A stretch of 64,000 nt of DNA from Paenibacillus harenae DSM 16969 (GCF_000422465.1 NZ_KE383843.1:908345-972344), one strand, 5' to 3'; shown: positions 52,835 through 62,616, numbered from the stretch's first letter. Numbers and translations are program-made. Notes: generated from the letters alone by a model not told the origin.

Positions 52835-54418
52835 TTACTGTTTATTCCTGCTTGCCAGAAATTTATTGAATTGCACTTGCTTCTCGGCAATGATTTTGTC
52901 GATGCCTGCCGCCTTAAGCTTCTCCCTATATTCCGGCAGCACGTTGTCGACATCAAGTGATCCTGTATCCAGAGCGGTTTGATATTGACGGTTAACATTA
53001 ACGACAGCCGCGATTTCAGCTCTTACCGAATCACCGTCAAATACGAAGCCAAGTCCGGGTGACATGATCGCGTTTTGATTGAAGGATCTAAACTTATTCC
53101 ATTTATCCGGATCCTCCGTATCCCACACATAATTCAGAAATTGATTACCGAACATCCAGTTTGAACCGATATGGTATGCCTTCGGATTTTCGGTCGGTTT
53201 AATCACATTGTCGCTTACCTTTATATAGTGCTTTCCCTCAATACCATAATTCAATAAATTATTTAAATATTTATCCGTGTGCAGCAGGTTAATGAACATC
53301 ATTGCCCGGGCGGGGTCTTGAGACGTCGAAGATATGCCGAGCATTGAGCCTGCCGTTTCCGATGTTGCGATCGTCTTTGCGTTCAATTCCAATTGCGCCA
53401 GTTTGCCGATCAATCCGGTTTGAATAGCTAACTCTGCGTCCTTGCCCGGCTTTAACGCAGCCGTAACGGAAAACACATCGCCTGACTTTAAAGCGTCGTT
53501 ATTCATCGTCTGCGTTGTAGCCGCATCTCTATTAATGTACCCTTTTTTGTAATACTGACGCGTAATCCGCAATGTCTCGACATAGCGCTCAACCTCGTAG
53601 CTTGGCAATACCTTCGTACTGCTCCCGTCCTTTAGGATGATACCGGGAATGGATGTATCGCCAAGCGCATCATAATTGCCGATGTAATGAGCGTTCAACG
53701 TTTCATCCTGCTTCATGTATAAAGGAATCATGCCCGGTTTCTTCTCAAGTACGACCCGGTAAACGGCATCCAAATCTTGTATTTTTTTCACTTTGGACAT
53801 ATCCAAACCGAGCTCTTCGGCAATATCGGCGCGATATACGATACCGCCTTGCGCAGCAAATTCCTTATTTGTCGGCACGGCGTAGTTTTTTCCGTCAAGT
53901 TTTGCGCCTTCAAGAAAGACCTGATCAAGCGTTTGCAAAATGCCCTGTCCATGCTGCTCCAATAAATCGTCAAGTTCAAGGAAAGCGCCTTTCGATACAT
54001 TAACCGCATGCTTGTTCCATTGCGCGGTGAATAGGATATCAACCTTCTCGCGTGAAGCAATCATCAGATTGATTTTGTTGTCCCACGGGCCCCAATCAAT
54101 TGGCATAAGATCTATTTTCGCATTTATTTTCTGCATCAAATAATCATTCATTGCCGATTCGATTTCCTCTTCATCCTGTTGAGGCGTTCCTATATATACA
54201 AACTTTAACGTGTAGGGCTCCAACTTATTGCTGCTTCTACCGGCATAGCTGCTCCTATTTATTGAAGCGCTTTCAATGTTAACGTCTTTTGACATATTAT
54301 CATTGCCGCTATGCCGCGAGTTAGCCGCATCCCGCAGCCCGGAGCACGCGCTTAACAGGAATAGGCAAGCCATTATAATCATCCCTGCGCGGAAAGGACC
54401 GCTCGCCGTCTGGATCAT
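52835..54418 (-). CDS. Extracellular sugar-binding lipoprotein, tandem copy 2
   Basis: A 527-residue LplA-type binding lipoprotein with lipobox LLSAC near residue 24. It is strongly similar throughout to the product of 54551-56092: IDLMPIDWGPWDNKINLMIASRE, NYAVPTNKEFAAQGGIVYR and NYVWDTEDPDKWNKF have close matches there. The two genes are a tandem duplication, each with its own terminator. The linker after the lipobox is different and serine/asparagine-rich. ATG at 54418 follows AGGGGG. Both may deliver related sugars to the same permeases. Confidence 0.9.
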   Translation of the reverse strand: MIQTASGPFRAGMIIMACLFLLSACSGLRDAANSRHSGNDNMSKDVNIESASINRSSYAGRSSNKLEPYTLKFVYIGTPQQDEEEIESAMNDYLMQKINAKIDLMPIDWGPWDNKINLMIASREKVDILFTAQWNKHAVNVSKGAFLELDDLLEQHGQGILQTLDQVFLEGAKLDGKNYAVPTNKEFAAQGGIVYRADIAEELGLDMSKVKKIQDLDAVYRVVLEKKPGMIPLYMKQDETLNAHYIGNYDALGDTSIPGIILKDGSSTKVLPSYEVERYVETLRITRQYYKKGYINRDAATTQTMNNDALKSGDVFSVTAALKPGKDAELAIQTGLIGKLAQLELNAKTIATSETAGSMLGISSTSQDPARAMMFINLLHTDKYLNNLLNYGIEGKHYIKVSDNVIKPTENPKAYHIGSNWMFGNQFLNYVWDTEDPDKWNKFRSFNQNAIMSPGLGFVFDGDSVRAEIAAVVNVNRQYQTALDTGSLDVDNVLPEYREKLKAAGIDKIIAEKQVQFNKFLASRNKQ

Positions 54419-54492
54419 ATTTGAATTGCCCCCTAACAGGATGATAATTGCATTAGTTTTATTCTAAAGAATAATCACAAAAATGCAACTGG

Positions 54493-54521
54493 AAAAACCC
54501 GCACCATCTACCAAGTGCGGG
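54493..54521 (-). terminator. Terminator between the two binding-protein genes
   Basis: CCCGCAC (54498-54504) and GTGCGGG (54515-54521), followed on the minus strand by TTTTT. Confidence 0.85.
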
Positions 54522-54550
54522 CCTTTTCACTTTTATTGCAGGCCCCCCTG

Positions 54551-56092
54551 TTACTTGTTTGCCAGGAAAGCGTCGTATTGTTTTTGCTTCTCTGCGACGA
54601 CCTTGTCTACGCCTGCAGCTTTCAGCTTCTCTTCATATTCAGGAAGCACTTTGTCAACATCTACTGAACCTGTTTCAAGCGCTCTTTGGTACTGTTTAAT
54701 TACATTGGCAATAGCGCCAACTTCGGCTTTCACGGGTTCGCTGTCAAATACGAAGCCAAGAGCTGGCGATACTTTTGCATTCTGGTTGAATTCCTTGAAT
54801 TTCGCCCATTTGTCCGGATCCTCTGTATCCCATACATAGTTGAGGAACTGATTGCCGAACATCCATGCAGAGCCCGGATTGTAACTAGCCGTATTTCCTG
54901 TAGCCGTAATGATCTCACCGTTTCTTGTGTAGTGATCGCCTTCGATACCGAAGTTGAGAAGATTATTAATTTCTTTGTCCGTATGCAATAGGTTAATTAG
55001 CATCATCGCACGATCCGGATCTTTGGACGTTGAAGAAATACCAAGCATCGACCCTGCTGTTTCTGATGTAGCAACCGTTTTCTCCGTCATCATGATTTGG
55101 GCAAGCTTGCCTGTCAATCCGGCGGCGCTTGCAATTTCTGCGTCTTTCCCCGGTTTCATTGGCTCGATTGTAGAGAATACAGAACCAGCCTTCCATGCAT
55201 CACCGGAAGATACTTGCGTGGTCGCGGCGTCTGCATTAATGTAACCTTTCTTGAAGAAATCGCGGGTCAGGTTCAAATATTCCTTGTAGCGGTCCAGCTG
55301 TTCGATCGGCAATACCGTTGTGGCATCTTGGTCCTTTAAAATTGCGCCTGGAATCGTCGAATCGCCCAGGAAATCGTAATTGGCAAAGAAGTGCGAGTTA
55401 AATGTGCCTGCCGTTGTGTACAGTGGCGTCATTTCAGGTTTCTTCTCTTTTACAATCGCGTAGACTGCATCCAGATCTTGAGGCGTTTTTACATTGCTCA
55501 TATCAATACCGAGCTCATCGGTAATATCTTTGCGATATACGATACCGCCAGCTGCCGCTAGTTCCTTATTCGTCGGTACCCCATAATTTTTGCCGTTGAT
55601 TTTTGCGCCGTCGAGGAATGCCGGATCAAGAGATTCCTTAATGCCCTGGCCGTAATTATCGATGAGATCACCGAGTTCAATAAACGCGCCTTTACCGACA
55701 TTTTTAGCGTGTCCGTTCCACTGCGCCGTGAATATAATGTCTACTGCTTCACGGGATGCAATCATTAAGTTAATTTTGTCATCCCATGCGCCCCAATCAA
55801 TCGGCATAAGATCGATGGTCGCATTTATTTTCTCCGTTAGCAGCTTATTTAAAGCTTCTTCGACTTTTTTCTCATCCGTTTGCGGTGTACCCGGAAAAAC
55901 CAATGATATTTTATAGGGCTTAAGATCTGCTGCTGTTGCGTCTTCTGATGCGGCCGGCTTGTTCGTTGCGGCATTTTCTTTCACAGTCTCTGCATTGTTT
56001 TTAGCATTGTTGCCTGAACATGCCGATACAACTAATACGATAGTCATCAACATCAGAAGAAGCATGGATGTTTTTTGTTTAACGTGCTTCAT
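54551..56092 (-). CDS. Extracellular sugar-binding lipoprotein, tandem copy 1
   Basis: A 513-residue LplA-type lipoprotein, lipobox VVSAC, followed by an N/A/E-rich linker. The binding domain contains IDLMPIDWGAWDDKINLMIA and WMFGNQFLNYVWDTEDPDKW. It lies 82 bp after the permease gene and is followed by its paralogue. No ATPase gene is present, as usual for this class. ATG at 56092 follows GGGAGG. Confidence 0.92.
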   Translation of the reverse strand: MKHVKQKTSMLLLMLMTIVLVVSACSGNNAKNNAETVKENAATNKPAASEDATAADLKPYKISLVFPGTPQTDEKKVEEALNKLLTEKINATIDLMPIDWGAWDDKINLMIASREAVDIIFTAQWNGHAKNVGKGAFIELGDLIDNYGQGIKESLDPAFLDGAKINGKNYGVPTNKELAAAGGIVYRKDITDELGIDMSNVKTPQDLDAVYAIVKEKKPEMTPLYTTAGTFNSHFFANYDFLGDSTIPGAILKDQDATTVLPIEQLDRYKEYLNLTRDFFKKGYINADAATTQVSSGDAWKAGSVFSTIEPMKPGKDAEIASAAGLTGKLAQIMMTEKTVATSETAGSMLGISSTSKDPDRAMMLINLLHTDKEINNLLNFGIEGDHYTRNGEIITATGNTASYNPGSAWMFGNQFLNYVWDTEDPDKWAKFKEFNQNAKVSPALGFVFDSEPVKAEVGAIANVIKQYQRALETGSVDVDKVLPEYEEKLKAAGVDKVVAEKQKQYDAFLANK

Positions 56093-56174
56093 AACGGGTG
56101 GACCTCCCTTAAGAAATAAGTTTATATGCTAAACCGGCATTGCCGGTTACAGCCGATCATAAGCAAACCGGTTA

Positions 56175-57107
56175 TCAGCCTTTAACTGCGCCGACGGTCA
56201 GCCCTTTCACAAAATATTTTTGAAAGAACGGGTAAGCGAATATAATAGGTCCGATCCCTACGACAACCATCGCCATACGAACCGTCTCGCTCGGAAATTT
56301 GAAAGTGCCTCCGGCCGCTGTTATGGCCGCTGCAGCCGTGCTGTTATTCGCCAGGAATTGAATATTCAGCATGGTCTTGTACATCAAATATTGAACGGTA
56401 ATGTTGGCATCCTTCGTAATGAACACCAAGCTTAGAAACCAATCATTCCAATACGTAAGCGTTTGAAAGAGCGCAACGGTCGCCAGCACCGGCATTGATA
56501 ATGGAAGCACGATCTTCACGAAAATAGTCAGTTCGCCTGCACCGTCAATTTTCGCCGATTCCAAAACTGCGGCAGGAATCGTCGTCTGAAAGAATGTACG
56601 AATAATGAGAACGAAGAAAGCAGCTACTAGAAGCGGCATAATAAGCGCCCACAGCGTATCTTTCAGATCCAGCACCTGCACATATACCAAGTACCATGGG
56701 ACAAGTCCGCCCGAGAACAGCATTGTGAAAAAAACGAAGAAGGTGAAAAACTTGGCATGCGGAAAATCTGTCCTGGAAATCGGATATGCATACAATGCCA
56801 TGATAATTAAGCTGAGCGTTGTTCCGATGATGGTTACCAGTATAGAAATGCTATAAGAACGAAAAATTTGTGTTGCATCCTTAAACAGGAATTGATAGGC
56901 TGCCAAATCAAACTTCGAAGGTATAAATTGATAGCCTTCGCGTATGACCGTTCCTTCGTCGGATACGGACACCATGACGATCAATACAAGGGGAACAATG
57001 CATAGCAGTGAATAGACGATGAAGAAAATATTGATGCCTAGAGAAGCCGGTTTCGACAACTGGTTATTCAGATTGGACCGGGACGAAATCTTCTCAACTG
57101 CTTCCAT
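56175..57107 (-). CDS. Carbohydrate ABC transporter permease (LplC/YtcP type)
   Basis: A 310-residue permease with six helices. The docking motif is LESAKIDGAGELTIFVKIVLP and the C-terminus FFQKYFVKGLTVGAVKG is typical. It follows the LplB-type subunit by 51 bp. ATG at 57107 follows GGAGGTG. Confidence 0.93.
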   Translation of the reverse strand: MEAVEKISSRSNLNNQLSKPASLGINIFFIVYSLLCIVPLVLIVMVSVSDEGTVIREGYQFIPSKFDLAAYQFLFKDATQIFRSYSISILVTIIGTTLSLIIMALYAYPISRTDFPHAKFFTFFVFFTMLFSGGLVPWYLVYVQVLDLKDTLWALIMPLLVAAFFVLIIRTFFQTTIPAAVLESAKIDGAGELTIFVKIVLPLSMPVLATVALFQTLTYWNDWFLSLVFITKDANITVQYLMYKTMLNIQFLANNSTAAAAITAAGGTFKFPSETVRMAMVVVGIGPIIFAYPFFQKYFVKGLTVGAVKG

Positions 57108-57158
57108 AGGTTCACCTCCGATAGTTATTTAAAAAAGGCCTTGCTGCGTGATCATGAA

Positions 57159-58136
57159 CTAAAATAAAGCGTTATCTTTATTAATGCGCCGTACGACCCA
57201 ATTCGAAAGGAATACCAGAGTAAAGCCGACGACCGATTGTAGCAGGCCGGCCGCTGAAGATAAGCCGATGTCTCCTACTGTCAGAAACGTGCGATATACG
57301 TAAGTGTCGATAACATTCGTAACCGGGAACAATACGCCTGATTCTCTTGGCACCTGGAAGAACAGCCCGAAGTCTGCATTGAATATTTTCCCGATCTGAA
57401 GCAGTGTCATAATCGTAATGATCGGCATGATAAGCGGAATCGTTATGCCCGTTATTTGCTTCCACTTGCTTGCCCCGTCAATGGTAGCGGCCTCATAATA
57501 CTCATCGTCGATTCCAATAATGGCTGCCATATAGATAACTGTAAAGTAACCCATATTTTTCCAAGTATTTACGATCGGCAAAATGTAAGGCCAAACCTCC
57601 TGCGTGAAGTACCATTGCACCTTTTCGAGTCCTAATGCCGGAAGCAGCGAAGTGTTCAAGTAGCCATGCTCATCGCTTAAGAAACCGAAGACGAGATAGC
57701 TGATAACGACCATCGATAGGAAATAAGGAAGAAACATTATCGTTTGGTGGAGCTTCGCGACAAACCGGCTTCTTATTTCATTCAACATAATCGCAAATGC
57801 AAGCGGAAAAATTAAATTTAATATAATGAAGCCCGAGTTGTATAACAACGTGTTTCGCGTAATAATCCATGCATCCGATGTTTTAAACAAGTATTCGAAA
57901 TTTGTAAGCCCGCTCCATGCGCTTCCCAATATGCCATCCGCGTAATTGATATTTTTGAACGCGATCATGATACCGAACATGGGAATGTAATTATTTAATA
58001 CCAGCAGTGCGATGGCTGGGAGCATCATTAGGTAAAACATCCAGTATTTGCGAAAAATGTCCAGCTGCGATTTCTTTCCAGCTTTTATTTTTGGAATATA
58101 GGCGGTTGATACCGCTTCCATGGCTTGTTTTTCCAT
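57159..58136 (-). CDS. Carbohydrate ABC transporter permease (LplB type)
   Basis: A 325-residue permease. The N-terminal cytoplasmic part carries a lysine-rich KIKAGKKSQLDIFRKYW, followed by six helices. Docking motif YEAATIDGASKWKQITGITIP. First gene of the importer unit, separated from the response-regulator gene by a terminator. ATG at 58136 follows GGAGGAGG. Confidence 0.93.
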   Translation of the reverse strand: MEKQAMEAVSTAYIPKIKAGKKSQLDIFRKYWMFYLMMLPAIALLVLNNYIPMFGIMIAFKNINYADGILGSAWSGLTNFEYLFKTSDAWIITRNTLLYNSGFIILNLIFPLAFAIMLNEIRSRFVAKLHQTIMFLPYFLSMVVISYLVFGFLSDEHGYLNTSLLPALGLEKVQWYFTQEVWPYILPIVNTWKNMGYFTVIYMAAIIGIDDEYYEAATIDGASKWKQITGITIPLIMPIITIMTLLQIGKIFNADFGLFFQVPRESGVLFPVTNVIDTYVYRTFLTVGDIGLSSAAGLLQSVVGFTLVFLSNWVVRRINKDNALF

Positions 58137-58194
58137 CGCCTTCCTCCTCCTCTTTCTGTATCTTAAGTACTTGCTCTTCTATGTCCATTGTATA

Positions 58195-58221
58195 AAAAAA
58201 AGACGCCGACAACTGTCGGCG
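58195..58221 (-). terminator. Terminator of the two-component genes
   Basis: CGCCGAC and GTCGGCG around AACT (within 58203-58221), followed on the minus strand by TTTTTTTT. Confidence 0.88.
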
Positions 58222-58255
58222 CCGTGACTATATTAACGGTCCTGTGACTTTCCAA

Positions 58256-59866
58256 CTATACGTCCTGGTACTTTTTGCGATATTCCTGCGGCGTCAGGCC
58301 GGTCATTTTCTTAAACAGCTTGGAAAAGTGTGAAAAATTAGCGTAACCGACCGCGACAGCGATATCGCTGATTCGGTTGTTCGTCTTTTCCAGCTCAACG
58401 CGAGCCTTCCCAATTCGAAGTCTAACCAAATAGTCCGTTAATGAGAAACCGGTTTCTCTGCGGAACAAGCGCGATAGGTATGCGGGATTCAAAAATACGC
58501 GCTTGGCTGCAAGTTCACGGCTGAATTCTTCGCCCAGATTTTCTTCCATGTACCGTTGAATCTTCTCCACCGCCTGCGATACGTCTTTGCCGTTTTGATT
58601 AGCGTATTCGCATATCTGCAAGCTTAGCTGCTGCGTCCACGCCCGCATCCGGGACAGCGACTTGAGGACGTTCTCTCCAACCTCCCACTCTTTCTTAGCA
58701 AACACATCGGTCATCGGCACCGATTTTTTATTAAACCACTGAAAGATCATGTTCATGAAGCCAAAATAAAAGGAAGCCATATACGTATAATCGACCTTGC
58801 TGGCCTGCATTTGATCGAAGCATTCATCAATGCGCATCGATAACTCCGTTTGCTTGCCCGACTCCAGCAGGAGTGCCCAGTCGGCGAAATGAACCTGCTG
58901 TGGAGCAGCATGCCCTAGCGTTCGTTTGTGATCCCGCTCCAAAATAACTGCGCAAATCGCACTCACATTACTTCGTTCAAGCTCCAATAGCGACTCGACG
59001 GCCGAGCGTATTTGCCGGACCTCCACTTTCTCTCCAATGTAACAAGAAAGATGACAATGCAGCATATTTTTGCATTGATGAATAAACTGGTTGCATCTGG
59101 CCTCAATCGTTGCCGATTCATTCTCATCATCCTTTGAGCTATAAAACAGTGCGTACATGATTCCGTTGCCGTCCTGAACAATATGTCCCGAATCGTTCTG
59201 AAGGATAATCTCCTCGGCAGCATTTTTGACTCCGTACGTCATAATTTCCTCATCACGGGCAGACCACTCCTCCCGCCATTGTTCAATACTGATCAGCACT
59301 GTCCTTATAGGACTTTCAGCATGAAGCTGTAAAGCGTAAGTCTGCATCATGGAATCGAGATGCTGAGGCGCCGCAGATTGCCGATAATGTAAGACGTCCT
59401 GCCAGAACCGCTCGATTAGGATCGGGCGTTGTTTGTTCCATTGCTCATAAAACAAATCGTAGGTTCCTCGGATTTTTGCGAGCTGCTCGAAATCACGTAC
59501 TTTGTCCAGCGCCTTGTTTACGCATGCCTTCAACACATGATGATCAATCGGCTTAAGCAAATAATCAAAGCAATCGAGTTGAACCGCCTGCTGCGCATAC
59601 TTGAAATCGGCATGTCCTGTTAGGAAAATGGTTACGACGGTTGGACAATTTTCATTCATCCACTCGAGCAAATCAATCCCGCTCTGATTCGGCATATCGA
59701 TATCGGATAGGACGATGTGTATCGTATGCTCCGTCAATAAGGTCCTTGCTTCTTCGACATCATATGCCGTGTAAATAGTAGAAATGGGCAACGATGACCA
59801 ATCTATCCCTTTTTCAATGCCGCGAATCGCTATTTCCTCATCATCAACGACTAACAAATTATACAA
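58256..59866 (-). CDS. YesN-type response regulator (AraC output)
   Basis: A 536-residue regulator. The receiver (1-120) has VVDDEE and phospho-acceptor Asp55 in IVLSDIDMPNQSG. A middle region of about 300 residues follows. The C-terminal AraC domain has LAAKRVFLNPAYLSRLFRRETG and VGYANFSHFSKLFKK. The start is TTG at 59866: AAGGAGG lies 8 bases before it and the product then begins MYNLLVVDDEE. It overlaps the kinase gene by 8 bp. It should activate the importer genes downstream when sugar is sensed. Confidence 0.94.
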   Translation of the reverse strand: MYNLLVVDDEEIAIRGIEKGIDWSSLPISTIYTAYDVEEARTLLTEHTIHIVLSDIDMPNQSGIDLLEWMNENCPTVVTIFLTGHADFKYAQQAVQLDCFDYLLKPIDHHVLKACVNKALDKVRDFEQLAKIRGTYDLFYEQWNKQRPILIERFWQDVLHYRQSAAPQHLDSMMQTYALQLHAESPIRTVLISIEQWREEWSARDEEIMTYGVKNAAEEIILQNDSGHIVQDGNGIMYALFYSSKDDENESATIEARCNQFIHQCKNMLHCHLSCYIGEKVEVRQIRSAVESLLELERSNVSAICAVILERDHKRTLGHAAPQQVHFADWALLLESGKQTELSMRIDECFDQMQASKVDYTYMASFYFGFMNMIFQWFNKKSVPMTDVFAKKEWEVGENVLKSLSRMRAWTQQLSLQICEYANQNGKDVSQAVEKIQRYMEENLGEEFSRELAAKRVFLNPAYLSRLFRRETGFSLTDYLVRLRIGKARVELEKTNNRISDIAVAVGYANFSHFSKLFKKMTGLTPQEYRKKYQDV

Positions 59867-61610
59867 CTGCGCTGCCTCCTTCCATCTGCTTTGGAAATAC
59901 GATAGTAACAATTGCGCCGCTGCCTTCCGTTTGATTTCTGAAGGTAATTGAAGCACTCTCGCCATACAGCAGATCAAGCCTGTGAATGACATTCATAATT
60001 CCTAAGCTGTATTGTTCAGCTTGCTGCAGCGGTTCTCTGTTCTGAAGTTTTCTCAGCACATCCGGACTAAAGCCGCCCCCATTATCGCGAATGGTTAGAG
60101 TAAAGCCCCTGTCCTCATTCATTTCAGCCCCTATATAAATTTGAAATAGCTGTCTGCGGTTCTTAAATCCATGTATAATCGAATTTTCAACAAAAGGCTG
60201 TATGGTCAAAGCGGCAATCGGATAATTTAAAACCGTATCCATTCCGTCGAACGTACATTGCAACTTGTCCGGGAAACGTATTTTTTGAATGGTTATATAG
60301 TTTTCGATATGCGTTAATTCTTCCTTGAGCGTTATCGTATCCCGGTTCGCCTTCATAATGAAACGGAAATAATCTGCTAGATGCAGCGACATCTTTTTAA
60401 CGGTTTCCGTATCGTTTAGAGCAGCAAGATTATAGATAATATTTAAGCTGTTCATATAAAAATGCGGATTGATTTGTGCCTGCAGTTGTTTTAATTCCCC
60501 TTGCTTCACTCGCAGCTGTTCTTCATAAACATCGATTTTTAAATTTTTGATTTGCTCCGCCATAATGTTAAACGTATTCCCCAAAAATTCAAATTCAAGG
60601 GACTTGTTCTTCTTCAGCCTTACATCCAGCATGCCAAGAGAGATCTTCTTCATCCCGAGTATCAACTCATGCAGCGGTTTAAAAAGCATGTTGCGCATAA
60701 AAACCAAGTAAATAAGTAAAATCGCTAGAAATCCTATGGGAGCGAATAATGTTGCATTTCGGAAAAAAAGCAGGTTACGCAGCAGCGTCTCCTCCGGAAT
60801 GACGACCCGGTAATCAATATTAACCAAATCGCTCATCCTGTCCATGACCAAATAAGCAGCCCCCGTCTCATGATCAGTCAGCGATTCATAGGGCTCCATC
60901 GATATTTCATTGTTTAAGTCAGGCGATGATAAGCTTTCCGTTAAGGATTGTACAAGACGGTTACCTTCACGGAGATAAATGCCGTTATGACCAATATCAC
61001 CGTCGCTCCATTGAATTGAGAGCATTGAGTTTATATCCTGCACTTTAATAATTGCTCCAACATAAAGTCCTTCCGAAGCTTTGATGAAATTAATAAGAAA
61101 ATATTTTCCCGGCATCCGGTCGTCCGCTCTGACTTCCCAAGTGTGCTGATCATTAAGCGCCAGGTTTTTTTCCGTTGTCATAACATCCATATGGGATTGA
61201 ATCATTTTTTTCGTATCATTGTATACGCCGTTTGTTCCGAAAATGATGTCATTATTGTGATACAAAAAAACGGCATCAATTAAATTATATACGCCGACAT
61301 CGCGATTCAACTTCGAGTCGATCCTTATTTTCGTTAAGGTGTACCCGTCACTGTCTATCGGAAATGACATGAGAAGGCCTACATCGGAGTCAAGGACGGA
61401 CATCTTATATAAATAATCATTAATTTGACCCAGGTTGCGGTCGGTCTGTCCGACAAAAATATCAAGTGTATTTCGGTATGTCTCCGACACCTTTTCCTTG
61501 ACAATATCCCTCGAGTAACTGTTATTAATAAGCATATAAACGACAACCGGCAGCATAACCCCCATAAATCCGATAATAAGACGAGTTCTAATTGATTTAC
61601 CGTATTTCAC
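59859..61610 (-). CDS. YesM-type sensor histidine kinase
   Basis: A 583-residue kinase. A helix at about 10-28 and a second at about 288-306 flank an extracellular sensor. A HAMP-like segment precedes the HisK domain with phosphorylated His383 in QINPHFYMNSLNIIYN. The ATPase motifs include PFVENSIIHGF and DNGGGFS. It partners the YesN-type regulator, with overlapping genes. Upstream, TTAAAGCGTTTTC (61658-61670) resembles a catabolite-response element with two mismatches. Confidence 0.94.
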   Translation of the reverse strand: MKYGKSIRTRLIIGFMGVMLPVVVYMLINNSYSRDIVKEKVSETYRNTLDIFVGQTDRNLGQINDYLYKMSVLDSDVGLLMSFPIDSDGYTLTKIRIDSKLNRDVGVYNLIDAVFLYHNNDIIFGTNGVYNDTKKMIQSHMDVMTTEKNLALNDQHTWEVRADDRMPGKYFLINFIKASEGLYVGAIIKVQDINSMLSIQWSDGDIGHNGIYLREGNRLVQSLTESLSSPDLNNEISMEPYESLTDHETGAAYLVMDRMSDLVNIDYRVVIPEETLLRNLLFFRNATLFAPIGFLAILLIYLVFMRNMLFKPLHELILGMKKISLGMLDVRLKKNKSLEFEFLGNTFNIMAEQIKNLKIDVYEEQLRVKQGELKQLQAQINPHFYMNSLNIIYNLAALNDTETVKKMSLHLADYFRFIMKANRDTITLKEELTHIENYITIQKIRFPDKLQCTFDGMDTVLNYPIAALTIQPFVENSIIHGFKNRRQLFQIYIGAEMNEDRGFTLTIRDNGGGFSPDVLRKLQNREPLQQAEQYSLGIMNVIHRLDLLYGESASITFRNQTEGSGAIVTIVFPKQMEGGSAVV

Positions 61611-61959
61611 GTTATGCTATCCTCCGATCGTTTCTCAGACTATCTATTATTTTAACATTTAAAGCGTTTTCTTAACATCTATTGTGTACATGAATAAACA
61701 TTATGCAACGGGGCATTATATTATCGACGGTGTGAAGAGAGGTGTGGTTCCGTTGGACCTTTTGGGACTTGGACTACAGGAGGAATTTAAATAATCACTT
61801 AGCTAAACAGGAAGCGAGGGGTTGTGTCGCAGAATACTTCTGAAACACACATGCTTCGTAGCCATCCGGTAATACGGTGAAATTACGAGCAGTGCCCAAG
61901 TTTTACGATTTATGTGAAGTTGATTAATAAGAAGACTCAGTCGATCAAACACCGTCGGG

Positions 61960-61984
61960 AGAGCCCCTAAAAAGGCTCTCTTTT
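61960..61984 (+). terminator. Orphan plus-strand terminator
   Basis: GAGAGCC (61960-61966) and GGCTCTC (61974-61980) followed by TTTT. No plus-strand gene lies upstream within 4 kb except an unsupported 34-codon frame, so a short RNA may end here. Confidence 0.65.
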
Positions 61985-61999
61985 CATGTGATCAAATGC

Positions 62000-62031
62000 A
62001 AAAACGCTGACTGCGTAAGTACACAGTCAGC
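62000..62031 (-). terminator. Terminator of the rRNA-tRNA operon
   Basis: GCTGACTG (62006-62013) and CAGTCAGC (62024-62031) form a perfect stem; the minus strand continues GTTTTTGC. It is 29 bp past the last tRNA. Confidence 0.85.
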
Positions 62032-62059
62032 ATTAAATTAATGATCAATATTTAAAAGA

Positions 62060-62141
62060 TGGTGCCGGTGAGAGGACTCGAACCTCCACGGTTTCCCTCA
62101 CGATTTTGAGTCGCGCGCGTCTGCCATTCCGCCACACCGAC
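62060..62141 (-). tRNA. tRNA-Leu (CAA)
   Basis: Anticodon loop CTCAAAA; acceptor GTCGGTG pairs with CACCGGC (one G-U pair); CCA is encoded. Last gene of the array. Confidence 0.95.
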
Positions 62142-62154
62142 AATCAAAAGAAAA

Positions 62155-62231
62155 TGGCGTGCCCTAAGAGATTCGAACTCCTGACCTTTTGATTCGTAGT
62201 CAAACGCTCTATCCAGCTGAGCTAAGGGCAC
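62155..62231 (-). tRNA. tRNA-Arg (ACG)
   Basis: Anticodon stem-loop TTTGA-CTACGAA-TCAAA; acceptor GTGCCCT/AGGGCAC; encoded CCA. The first anticodon base is presumably edited to inosine. Confidence 0.97.
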
Positions 62232-62254
62232 ATATGATCTTTTTAGTAAAAATG

Positions 62255-62328
62255 TGGAGGCGCCACCCAGACTCGAACTGGGGGTAGAGCTTTTGCAGAG
62301 CTCTGCCTTACCACTTGGCTATGGCGCC
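62255..62328 (-). tRNA. tRNA-Cys (GCA)
   Basis: Anticodon loop CTGCAAA in GAGCT/AGCTC; acceptor GGCGCCA/TGGCGCC; encoded CCA. Confidence 0.97.
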
Positions 62329-62335
62329 AAATTAA

Positions 62336-62410
62336 TGGAGCGGAAGACGGGAATCGAACCCGCGACCCTCGCCTTGGCAAGGCGATGCTCTACCGCTGAG
62401 CCACTTCCGC
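62336..62410 (-). tRNA. tRNA-Gly (GCC)
   Basis: Anticodon loop TTGCCAA; acceptor GCGGAAG/CTTCCGC; encoded CCA. Confidence 0.97.
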
Positions 62411-62417
62411 AAATAAA

Positions 62418-62492
62418 TGGCTGGGGATTCAGGGATCGAACCTGAGAATGACGGAGTCAAAGTCCGTTGCCTTACCGCTTGGCTAATCCCCA
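62418..62492 (-). tRNA. tRNA-Gln (TTG)
   Basis: Anticodon stem-loop ACGGA-CTTTGAC-TCCGT; acceptor TGGGGAT/ATCCCCA; encoded CCA. Confidence 0.97.
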
Positions 62493-62522
62493 ACGAATTT
62501 TGCATTGCTTAATTTGAAATAA

Positions 62523-62599
62523 TGGGGCGGACGAGGGGAATTGAACCCCCGAATGTCGGATCCACAAACCGATGCGTTAACCACTTCGCCACGACCGCC
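62523..62599 (-). tRNA. tRNA-His (GTG)
   Basis: Anticodon loop TTTGTGG; the extra 5' G faces C73 as in all tRNA-His. The acceptor GCGGTCG/CGTCCGC has one U-U mismatch at positions 5 and 68. Confidence 0.95.
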
Positions 62600-62616
62600 G
62601 CAATAAAATATTCAAT

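Larger units (their letters stand above)
61611..62059. other. Interval between the sensor kinase and the tRNA array
   Basis: About 450 bp. It holds the possible cre site near 61658, a 34-codon open frame at 61690-61794 without a ribosome site (MNKHYATGHYIIDG at its start), an orphan plus-strand terminator at 61960-61984 and the array terminator at 62005-62031. Nothing else is supported. Confidence 0.45.
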
